Assembly (NCBI GenBank): GCA_964520055.1
Contig: CAZFME010000026.1
Span: forward strand, 1 to 20,899
Source of the DNA: DUNY01 sp964520055
Lineage (GTDB): Bacteria > Bacillota > Thermosediminibacteria > Thermosediminibacterales > Tepidanaerobacteraceae
Length of the DNA stretch: 20,899 bases
Direction of reading: 5' to 3'
The position numbers and the translations under genes are program-made. The notes below the pieces were generated by a model. That model searched no databases. It worked only from the letters and a program-made list of their open reading frames with translations, and was not told the origin of the DNA. Shown one piece after another: positions 15,271 to 20,899 of this stretch. Each line of letters begins with the position of its first letter. The first letter of the stretch is position 1.

Positions 15271-15296
15271 GGAACGGTCAAAGACCGTTCCCTACA
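15271..15296 (-). repeat. Palindromic insert 1 inside repeat copy B
   Basis: GGAACGGTC-AAA-GACCGTTCC (15271-15291) plus the flank CTACA. On the minus strand it reads TGTAGGGAACGGTCTTTG and onward. Copies A and C lack it at the matching place, between AGGACC and the AACAG block. Confidence 0.6.
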
Positions 15297-15392
15297 TGGT
15301 CCTGTACTACGCAGGGGTGAGGCATATTCTGCGTCCTGCCGAGTGCCCGTCAGCGTGCGACTTGTACGCTGTCCCTGCTACGTTTGTCCCTT

Positions 15393-15414
15393 GTAGGGGC
15401 GGTCTTTGACCGCC
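15393..15414 (+). repeat. Palindromic insert 2 inside repeat copy B
   Basis: TGTAGGGGCGGTCTTTGACC and the following GCC form a stem GGCGGTC/GACCGCC with the loop TTT. It is an inverted relative of insert 1 and shares its TGTAGGG flank. Copy C lacks it. Confidence 0.6.
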
Positions 15415-15534
15415 AGCTATTAGAATAAACAACGGTCTTACTTAAAAGGGTTAAAAGGGATAGATTACCGTAATCTTCACCTCAGAAGAGTTTACATACC
15501 TAAATCACCGGTTTAAAGTGTAACAGCTCCTTTT

Positions 15535-16308
15535 TTACTTTAGGGATCGAGCTATCTTAAGAGCAATTCTTTGGTCTAGGTCTGTTTGAATACTGTAGTT
15601 TATATTATCCTGACACCATAGTATATGAATTTCGTTCTTGCCGGTATAGGGGTTGTGTTGAGTTACCAGCGTTGCTTCGGCACCGTTAATAAGCACTTTT
15701 TTTACTTTAGCAGAGGCAAAGTGATGACTTGAGGCAAAACCTCCGGGGATGTGATGCTGTTCGATTATAAGTCTATTATTATCCGAGAGATAGTATTGAT
15801 TGACTCTAAATCCGTCTAAAACAGTTATGATATCGAGACTGACATCTTTTGGTAAAAATGAAGGTAGTATAAAGTCAAATGACGCCTCTAAGCGGGCTTG
15901 TTCTAAAGTTACTACTTTCTCCCCAGTATCCAGTGGCCAATCCGGCGGCGGGGGTGGCATATCAGGGGCAGGGGAGGGATTACTGCTCATAGATACACTG
16001 ACAATGCCGGTTGTTTCCGATGTTGTAAAGAAGTCGACTACGGTTTTAAAGATTTTGTTATTTATAGCAATTGCCGACTGCTGATTGACAATGAAAAGCC
16101 CAATGAACAAAACAATAACACCTAGGCAAGCAATAGCTTTGAGGGAATCAAATCTTTGATAAAAGGGTTTGCAGATAACTTTTGCCGTTTGCCGGTCTGA
16201 TAGTATTTTTTGCCATATGTGCTGTGATGGAGGGATAAACATACTTTCCGATTCTTCCTTTAAAGCTTCTTGTATCAAGCACTTTAGAGTAATATCATCA
16301 GGTTTCAT
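15535..16308 (-). CDS. Anti-sigma factor-like membrane protein, DUF4367 domain
   Basis: A 257-residue protein that probably holds the ECF sigma factor inactive at the membrane. The N-terminal cytoplasmic part (about 1-55) has IPPSQHIWQKI, typical of regulators beside ECF sigma factors. One membrane helix follows (KAIACLGVIVLFIGLFIV, about 56-74), then a Pro-rich linker (PAPDMPPPPPDWP) and a C-terminal DUF4367-like domain (about 140-257: TLEQARLEASFDFILPSFLP, INGAEATLV). Its ATG overlaps the sigma stop codon by 4 bases, so the two are translationally coupled. No zinc-binding HxxxCxxC motif was seen. The signal is unknown. Confidence 0.85.
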   Translation of the reverse strand: MKPDDITLKCLIQEALKEESESMFIPPSQHIWQKILSDRQTAKVICKPFYQRFDSLKAIACLGVIVLFIGLFIVNQQSAIAINNKIFKTVVDFFTTSETTGIVSVSMSSNPSPAPDMPPPPPDWPLDTGEKVVTLEQARLEASFDFILPSFLPKDVSLDIITVLDGFRVNQYYLSDNNRLIIEQHHIPGGFASSHHFASAKVKKVLINGAEATLVTQHNPYTGKNEIHILWCQDNINYSIQTDLDQRIALKIARSLK

Positions 16309-16886
16309 TTCAAGCTTCCCTCCTCACCGATATAATTGTTTTCAGACTGCAATGAAATTTCCAATTGTCTCAGGGCTCTATATAATCTAGATTTAACGGT
16401 ACCTATCGGTAAATTAAGAGTATCGGCAATTTCTCGTGTGTTAAGGCTCAAATAGTATTTCATTACTATTACCTGTCGGTGTATTGGACTTAAGGCATAA
16501 ATGGCTTCTTTTATTTGTGCTTGAAGTTCATGCTTTACTACTTCATTTTCCGGTAATAACTGGGGTATATTGTTTATATAATCATCTTGAGAAAACCCCG
16601 TAATATCTTCCACTACGGTAAGATGCTGCCTTTGACGCAAGATATCAACGGCAGAGCGAGCTGCTATTGACTTGACCCAAGGTCCGAACTTCTTTGACTC
16701 TCTCAAAGTATCAAGTTTTTGAAAGGCTTTGCAAAAGGCTTCTTGAGTTGCGTCTTCGGCAAGGGAAGGATCTCGTGTAATAAAATATGATGTTCTATAT
16801 ACATCCTCGTAGAATAACTCGAATAATACTTGGAAAGCCTTACTGTCTTGATTTCTGGAGCGCTCTACCATGCTGAAAAGTTTCAT
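16305..16886 (-). CDS. ECF sigma-70 family RNA polymerase sigma factor
   Basis: A 193-residue extracytoplasmic-function sigma factor. Region 2 is seen as DPSLAEDATQEAFCKAFQ and KKFGPWVKSIAARSAVDILR; region 4 as LSPIHRQVIVMKYYLSLN and TREIADTLNLPIGTVKSRLY (helix-turn-helix for the -35 element). No region 1 or 3, as expected for the class. AAAGGG lies about 11 bases before the ATG. It is the first gene of a two-gene operon with its anti-sigma partner, and a GGAACC-N16-CGTC motif in front suggests that it activates its own transcription. Confidence 0.95.
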   Translation of the reverse strand: MKLFSMVERSRNQDSKAFQVLFELFYEDVYRTSYFITRDPSLAEDATQEAFCKAFQKLDTLRESKKFGPWVKSIAARSAVDILRQRQHLTVVEDITGFSQDDYINNIPQLLPENEVVKHELQAQIKEAIYALSPIHRQVIVMKYYLSLNTREIADTLNLPIGTVKSRLYRALRQLEISLQSENNYIGEEGSLK

Positions 16887-16912
16887 TTGCCTAAAACCCT
16901 TTCATAAGAAAT

Positions 16913-16938
16913 GACGTATATAATCATGAAATGGTTCC
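16913..16938 (-). promoter_or_regulatory. Predicted autoregulatory ECF promoter
   Basis: On the minus strand GGAACC (16938-16933) and CGTC (16916-16913) are separated by 16 bases, the classic ECF -35/-10 arrangement (compare sigma-W, sigma-X and RpoE promoters). Transcription would start about 20 bases before the ATG. I checked other GGAAC sites in the window by eye and found none with CGTC at this spacing. Confidence 0.65.
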
Positions 16939-17139
16939 ATAATCTTATACAATATTAGTATACAATAAAAAATGAAATTATGGCAGATGAAAAATAGTTA
17001 TAGTGTAAGTGCTATAGTATTTTATGACTGATTAGGGGAAATCTATATTTTAAGAATGATTTTAGTGTAGGAACTCTTCACCGTAGTAACTTTCCATGCC
17101 GAAATCAAGAATACTATTTTAAAAAAGGGAGGTTTAATA

Positions 17140-17379
17140 ATGCCAAAATGCTGCGATCACGGACCTGCCAGGTCCGATATCACACTGAAAGTTTCGGCTA
17201 TGGCCTGTGGCCATTGTAAAGAAGCTGTGGAAAGATCCATTGGTGTATTGCCCGGAGTTTCCAAAGTTGAAGCAAAAATAAAGGAGGGTAAAGTAGAAAT
17301 ATCTTATGACCCATCCGAAGTGAATCTCGATGATATGAGACAGGCGGTAGAAGATGCCGGTTATGATGTGGAAGACTGA
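17140..17379 (+). CDS. CopZ-like heavy-metal-associated (HMA) protein
   Basis: A 79-residue single HMA domain, probably a copper chaperone. The metal motif is MACGHC (C23, C26), a variant of MxCxxC. The beta-alpha-beta fold is recognisable: ITLKVSAMACGHCKEAVERS, GVSKVEAKIKEGKVEISYDP and VNLDDMRQAVEDAGYDV. An extra N-terminal MPKCCDHGP adds two adjacent Cys and a His that could bind metal. The ATG has GGGAGG upstream. No copper ATPase or CsoR repressor is next to it. Upstream (16939-17139) no promoter was fixed with confidence. Confidence 0.9.
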   Translation: MPKCCDHGPARSDITLKVSAMACGHCKEAVERSIGVLPGVSKVEAKIKEGKVEISYDPSEVNLDDMRQAVEDAGYDVED

Positions 17380-17405
17380 GCTTAAAATTAGGGTGAAACG
17401 AAAAC

Positions 17406-17582
17406 ATGAAATATAGAACCAAAAACAACAGGCTTGAGAGAAAAGAGCGTGGCGGTAAAAATTTGGGAACGTTGAAGGGCTTTTTTAAATGGGGAGAAAA
17501 CTATGTTCCTCATTTGAGTAGAAAAGAGAAGATACTGGCAAGGGTTTTAGAAGAAAGCGCAAATAAGGATTCTAAAGATTGA
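17406..17582 (+). CDS. Small basic protein, 58 residues, unrecognised
   Basis: ATG at 17406 to TGA at 17582. It begins MKYRTKNNRLERKERGGKN, then a short amphipathic part (LGTLKGFFKWGENYVPHL), then SRKEKILARVLEESANK. It is rich in Lys, Arg and Glu, with no membrane helix. AGGGTG lies about nine bases upstream, a moderate ribosome site. It follows the HMA gene by 26 bases, in the same direction, and is closed by a strong hairpin, so it is probably in the same transcript. The aromatic-plus-proline middle and balanced codon use look protein-like, but no family was recognised. Confidence 0.5.
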   Translation: MKYRTKNNRLERKERGGKNLGTLKGFFKWGENYVPHLSRKEKILARVLEESANKDSKD

Positions 17583-17594
17583 TTTTTATGTGTA

Positions 17595-17642
17595 AAGAGC
17601 CAAGTCAAATTCTGTTTTCCCACAGAATTTGACTTGGCTCTT
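17595..17642 (+). terminator. 20-base-pair perfect hairpin terminator
   Basis: Arms 17595-17614 and 17623-17642 are exact reverse complements with the 8-base loop TTTTCCCA. It ends the HMA/small protein unit. No T-tract follows beyond CTCTT, but the AT content of the arm ends gives a weak tail on both strands. Confidence 0.6.
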
Positions 17643-17728
17643 AACAGCTTTTATAGTCAATTTTTCCACTTGTTTTGAATGGAATAAAATGTTACACTAA
17701 GTGTAGATTCAAGCAAGTAGGGATCGAT

Positions 17729-18115
17729 ATGATTACAAAAGGTGACAAAATACTAATTGCTTCAATATTAATGGCAGCCTTTTTAATATTTATAGGTTTC
17801 CAGGTCTATGGTTTTGCCGGCGGCAAAACTTATGTTTTAATAGAAGTTGATGGAAAGCTTTATCAAAAAGTTTCTTTGGGGGAAGACGGCCCGAATCTTA
17901 AGCTAACCGTGCCGGTAGCCAATGGAGAAAATATAGTGGAAATTAACCGAGACAAGGTCCGGATGTTATATGCAGATTGTCCCGACAAAGATTGTGTAAG
18001 ACAGAATTGGATCAGTCGCCCGGGTCAGATGATTGTATGTCTTCCCAATAGAATGGTGATAAAAATTGAAAGTAAAAAATCGGCCAAAGAGGATGTAGAT
18101 GCAGTAAGCTTTTAA
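17729..18115 (+). CDS. NusG domain II-containing protein
   Basis: A 128-residue membrane-anchored protein with an extracytoplasmic NusG-II-like domain. One N-terminal helix (ILIASILMAAFLIFIGFQVY) precedes the domain, which carries the conserved cysteine pattern YADCPDKDCVRQNWIS and MIVCLPNRMVIKI. The ATG at 17729 is preferred (GTAGGGA just upstream); the open frame extends back to 17675 without family-like sequence. It is followed by a Gx transporter family gene, an arrangement common in Clostridia. Function is not established; a role with the neighbouring transporter is a guess from linkage. Confidence 0.85.
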   Translation: MITKGDKILIASILMAAFLIFIGFQVYGFAGGKTYVLIEVDGKLYQKVSLGEDGPNLKLTVPVANGENIVEINRDKVRMLYADCPDKDCVRQNWISRPGQMIVCLPNRMVIKIESKKSAKEDVDAVSF

Positions 18116-18145
18116 AATGTATTCCTAGTTAAAGGATGAATTGAG

Positions 18146-18700
18146 TTGCAAAAGCACCGCAAAATGATACTTCTTTCACTTCTTGTAACTTTCGGTATTG
18201 GGCTATACATTGTTGAAAATACGATACCGGTGCCTTTTCCTGTACCGGGAGCAAAGCTAGGTCTTGCCAACATCATATCCCTTCTGACCGTAGTAATCTA
18301 TGGTTTAAAAGAGGGGCTTATGGTTAGTATACTGCGATGCATTATCGGAGCGATGTTGGCAGGGTCCCTTTCAAGTCTGCTTTACAGTCTGTCTGGGGCG
18401 GTTTTGAGTATCATAGTCATGGCATTGGCACATAGTAACTTTAAAAATACATTCAGTTTGGTAGGAATAAGCATTTTAGGCGGAGTTACCCATAATTTCA
18501 TTCAAGTGACTGTAGCAAGCCTCACCCTTTCTACTTTTGGACTTTATGCATATCTGCCATTTTTGATGATAACAGGTCTTTTCACCGGTTTATTCACTGG
18601 CTTGGTAGCTAATTTTGTAAAACAAAATCTTTCGAAAACCCTTATAAAAATCGATTTTTTAGGAAAGGAAAAAATAAAAAATGAAACGGAATTATCGTAG
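18146..18700 (+). CDS. Gx transporter family protein (HepS1-like membrane protein)
   Basis: A 184-residue integral membrane protein with five or six hydrophobic helices, related to ECF transporter S-components and often named heptaprenyl diphosphate synthase component I. Recognisable parts are ENTIPVPFPVPGAKLGLANI, GLKEGLMVSILRCIIGAMLA and GGVTHNFIQVTVA. The TTG start has AAAGGA nine bases upstream; ATG at 18164 is an alternative. It overlaps the DUF4321 gene by 20 bases, so they are co-transcribed. A substrate cannot be named. Confidence 0.88.
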   Translation: MQKHRKMILLSLLVTFGIGLYIVENTIPVPFPVPGAKLGLANIISLLTVVIYGLKEGLMVSILRCIIGAMLAGSLSSLLYSLSGAVLSIIVMALAHSNFKNTFSLVGISILGGVTHNFIQVTVASLTLSTFGLYAYLPFLMITGLFTGLFTGLVANFVKQNLSKTLIKIDFLGKEKIKNETELS

Positions 18701-18929
18701 TCCTATAATATTGGTTATAATATTAATAGTGGGTTTGGTAATTGGGGGTGTCTTGGGCCAGGTTTTAGGCAGTTTCGCCCCGATTTTAAACCAGGGCAGG
18801 AGTATAGGATTATCCACAACCAAGCTGGATTTAGGCATTATAAATATCACCTTTGGCTTTGATGTAAGTTTAAATCTGGCAGCAGTATTTGGACTTATTA
18901 TAGCCATTCTTTTATACCAGCGAATGTAG
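18681..18929 (+). CDS. DUF4321 small membrane protein
   Basis: An 82-residue protein with two membrane helices (ILVIILIVGLVIGGVLGQVL and LNLAAVFGLIIAILLY) joined by a short outside segment containing TTKLDLGIINITFGFDVSL, the DUF4321 pattern. It is found next to maf-radC-mreB in many Clostridia. AGGAAAGGA precedes the ATG. Its stop codon overlaps the possible GTG start of maf. Function unknown. Confidence 0.85.
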   Translation: MKRNYRSPIILVIILIVGLVIGGVLGQVLGSFAPILNQGRSIGLSTTKLDLGIINITFGFDVSLNLAAVFGLIIAILLYQRM

Positions 18930-18943
18930 TGAGGGACCAAGTT

Positions 18944-19522
18944 ATGTGTAAGAGTATAATTTTGGCCTCGGCTTCTTTGCGAAGGCAGCAGCTCTTGACC
19001 CAAATAGGTCTTGAGTTTTCTGTGGAACCAAGTTGTCTTGACGAAGACCTAAATTACGAAATGGATTTTGGCTATTTAGCAGCTGATATGGCTTTTCAAA
19101 AAGCCATGACTGTTGCCAAGAAACACGATAAAGGGTTGATCCTTGGCGCTGATACCATAGTGGTTTTAGATAATGAAGTCTTGGGTAAACCCACCACATT
19201 ACGGGAAGCGAAAGAAATGCTACATCTCTTGAGTGGACGCTGGCATCGGGTTTTTACGGGATTATCCCTTGTAGATGCTGCTACAAAGCATTATATAAAT
19301 GAATTCGAGGAGAGCCGGGTTAAATTTAAAGATCTTGACAGTCTTGAGATACAAAACTATATAAAAACCGGCGAACCCATGGATAAAGCAGGAGCTTATG
19401 CAATCCAAGGAAAAGGTGCATTACTTGTTGAGAAAATCGAGGGTGATTATTATAATATAGTTGGATTGCCACTTTTTAAATTAAACTCAATGCTTGCGCA
19501 ATTTGACATCAAAATACTCTGA
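18944..19522 (+). CDS. maf: Maf-family nucleotide pyrophosphatase
   Basis: A house-cleaning enzyme that hydrolyses non-canonical or excess nucleoside triphosphates, linked to septum formation. The ATG at 18944 has GAGGGA seven bases upstream and gives 192 residues; the GTG at 18929 is the alternative. The family motifs are present: ILASASLRRQQLL at the N terminus, LGADTIVVLDNEVLGKP in the middle, YAIQGKGALLVEKIEGDYYN near the end. It is followed by radC and mreB, the common Firmicute order at the cell-shape locus. Confidence 0.95.
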   Translation: MCKSIILASASLRRQQLLTQIGLEFSVEPSCLDEDLNYEMDFGYLAADMAFQKAMTVAKKHDKGLILGADTIVVLDNEVLGKPTTLREAKEMLHLLSGRWHRVFTGLSLVDAATKHYINEFEESRVKFKDLDSLEIQNYIKTGEPMDKAGAYAIQGKGALLVEKIEGDYYNIVGLPLFKLNSMLAQFDIKIL

Positions 19523-19540
19523 TTTAGGGGGCTACGACTG

Positions 19541-20236
19541 TTGGGAAACTACATCTTAATGAAAGATTTACCGCTGGAAGAACGCCCACGGGAACGCTTA
19601 CACAGATATGGGGCTCAAGTTTTAAGTGATGCTGAGATTTTGGCTGTTTTGATAAGGACTGGGACTCGTGCAGAGTCGGCATTGGTTCTTGCCCAGCGGA
19701 TTTTGAAAGGTGATGGAGGAAAGAGCGGGCTTGCCTATGTGGTTGATTCCAGTATGGAGGAGCTATCAAAGATAAAGGGCATTGGGCCTGCTAAAGCAGC
19801 TCAGATAAAGGCGGCAGTCGAGCTAGGTCGAAGGATATCAGCATATAATCGAGGTCAACAGGTTACCATAACAAGTCCATTGGATGTAAAAGACCTGCTC
19901 ATGGAAGAAATGAGATTTTTAGAAAAAGAACATTTCAAAACAATCCTATTGAACATAAAAAATCATGTTATATCTATTGAAGAAATTTCCATAGGCAGTC
20001 TTAATTCTTCTATAGTACACCCTAGGGAGGTCTTCAAGCCGGCCATTAGAAGAAGTAGCGCGTCTGTTATATTAGTTCATAATCACCCAAGCGGGGACCC
20101 AACTCCGAGCAGAGAAGATGTTGAGGTGACTGCAAGGTTGGTTGAATCCGGTAAAATTCTCGGTATAAATGTATTAGATCATATAGTTATTGGCAACAAT
20201 TCTATTCTTAGCCTTAAAGAAAAAGGTCTGATGTAG
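19541..20236 (+). CDS. radC: RadC family (JAB/MPN-domain) protein
   Basis: A 231-residue RadC-like protein. The N-terminal helix-hairpin-helix part (ELSKIKGIGPAKAAQIKAAV) precedes a JAB/MPN domain with the metal motif HNHPSGDPTPSREDVE. The early LPLEERPRERL block is conserved. The TTG start at 19541 follows AGGGGGC; ATG at 19559 is possible. Its actual role is unsettled, since the historic link with DNA repair was withdrawn for the E. coli gene. It sits between maf and mreB. Confidence 0.94.
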   Translation: MGNYILMKDLPLEERPRERLHRYGAQVLSDAEILAVLIRTGTRAESALVLAQRILKGDGGKSGLAYVVDSSMEELSKIKGIGPAKAAQIKAAVELGRRISAYNRGQQVTITSPLDVKDLLMEEMRFLEKEHFKTILLNIKNHVISIEEISIGSLNSSIVHPREVFKPAIRRSSASVILVHNHPSGDPTPSREDVEVTARLVESGKILGINVLDHIVIGNNSILSLKEKGLM

Positions 20237-20292
20237 AAATCTATACAACAATTTAATGAAAAAAGCTGAGGCACCAGAAAGGGGAAAAATTG

Positions 20293-20899
20293 ATGAGTTT
20301 TTTAAATATATTTTCAAAGGATATGGGCATTGATTTAGGTTCGGCCAATACGCTGGTACATGTTAAAGGAAAGGGTATTGCTCTTAAGGAACCGTCAGTT
20401 GTCGCTATTGCCCGGGATACCGGAGCAATTCTGGCCGTCGGCGAAGAAGCCAAGCTGATGATAGGCCGTACTCCCGGTAATATAGTGGCTATCAGGCCGA
20501 TGAGGGACGGTGTCATAGCTGATTTCGACGTAACTCAGAGTATGTTGAAATACTTCATATCAAGATCACTAAAAAGCAGGACATTTATAAAACCTAGGGT
20601 AGTTGTGGGTGTGCCTTCGGGAGTAACCGAAGTTGAAAAAAGGGCGGTAATTGATGCTACACTTCAAGCAGGAGCACGTGAAGCTTATTTGATTGAAGAA
20701 CCTATGGCGGCAGCTATAGGTGCAGGTCTTCAAGTCCATGAACCCGCAGGAAACATGGTGGTGGATATTGGTGGGGGCACTACCGAAGTTGCTATTATCT
20801 CATTGGGTGGTATCGTTACCAGTAGATCAATTCGTGTTGGTGGCGATGAAATGGATGAAGCCATTGTCTATTATATCAAGAAAGAATACAATCTTATGA
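20293..20899 (+). CDS. mreB: Rod shape-determining protein MreB (partial, runs off the window)
   Basis: Actin-like protein that guides lateral cell-wall synthesis. The first 202 residues are present. The phosphate 1 motif MGIDLGSANTLVHVKG, VVVGVPSGVTEVEKRAV, LIEEPMAAAIGAGL and the phosphate 2 motif MVVDIGGGTTEVAII are all intact. The ATG at 20293 has AAAGGGG eight bases upstream. The open frame continues to the last base. mreC, mreD and min genes would be expected next. Confidence 0.96.
   Translation, partial: MSFLNIFSKDMGIDLGSANTLVHVKGKGIALKEPSVVAIARDTGAILAVGEEAKLMIGRTPGNIVAIRPMRDGVIADFDVTQSMLKYFISRSLKSRTFIKPRVVVGVPSGVTEVEKRAVIDATLQAGAREAYLIEEPMAAAIGAGLQVHEPAGNMVVDIGGGTTEVAIISLGGIVTSRSIRVGGDEMDEAIVYYIKKEYNLM

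Larger units (their letters stand above)
15178..15527 (-). repeat. Dispersed repeat family, copy B: MITE-like element
   Basis: A 350-base non-coding element between the convergent asp23 and anti-sigma genes. Its ends are imperfect inverted repeats of about 60 bases: left 15178-15240 (GCTATTGCAC, TGATTT, GGTGAAGATACGG) and right 15468-15527, whose reverse complement reads GCTGTTACAC, TGATTT, GGTGAAGATTACGG. Copies A and C align to its reverse complement. It holds no open frame that looks like protein. No clear target-site duplication was seen. Compared with A and C it contains two extra palindromic inserts. Best explained as a non-autonomous mobile element; the mobilising enzyme is not in the window. 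Confidence 0.65.

Noticed and set aside
15161..15534. A CRISPR-like or tandem repeat array.
   Set aside because: The repeats are two inverted palindromes and terminal inverted repeats, not regularly spaced direct repeats.

Overview
The window looks like chromosomal DNA of a low-GC, spore-forming Clostridia bacterium, probably of the Thermoanaerobacterales/Thermosediminibacterales type. The evidence is spmA/spmB, an Asp23 protein beside clostridial-style small membrane proteins, the order maf-radC-mreB, strong AGGAGG ribosome sites and frequent GTG/TTG starts. No rRNA, tRNA, CRISPR array, prophage or autonomous transposase was seen. Bases 8421-8430 are a run of N inside one gene.

Layout. 1-2579: a PhoP/ResD-like response regulator and its membrane histidine kinase, overlapping by 4 bases behind a near-consensus promoter. 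2736-3860 (minus): alanine dehydrogenase. 4032-4643: a LUD-domain protein. 4644-5005: a non-coding stretch with a candidate minus-strand small RNA. 5006-7250: a CadC/CzrA-type metal-sensing ArsR repressor, then uvrC, joined by a hairpin that contains the uvrC -10 box in its loop and the uvrC ribosome site in its right arm. 7802-8724: a class A beta-lactamase-like serine hydrolase interrupted by the N gap. 9161-11642: a membrane-anchored L,D-transpeptidase followed by spmA and spmB, which looks like a spore-envelope operon. 11789-13441 (minus): a chemoreceptor with an unusual C-terminal Cache-like domain. 13560-14585 (minus): L-threonine aldolase. 14765-15160: an Asp23 protein. 15535-16886 (minus): an ECF sigma factor with an overlapping anti-sigma (DUF4367) gene and a GGAACC-N16-CGTC promoter that suggests autoregulation. 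17140-20899: a CopZ-like metallochaperone, a 58-residue unrecognised small protein, then NusG-II protein, Gx transporter family protein, DUF4321 protein, maf, radC and the start of mreB.

The least expected signal is a dispersed family of non-coding repeats. Three diverged copies (about 2580-2729 plus, 7491-7760 plus, 15178-15527 minus) can be aligned by eye. The fullest copy has imperfect terminal inverted repeats of about 60 bases and carries two short palindromes that the other copies lack, so it looks like a MITE-type element with smaller palindromic elements inserted in it. The copies sit in gene borders with different neighbours, which argues against a riboswitch.

Other points for follow-up are the candidate C-rich small RNA, the arsR/uvrC junction, the chemoreceptor architecture and the ECF promoter. 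All calls come from reading the sequence; no database search was possible.
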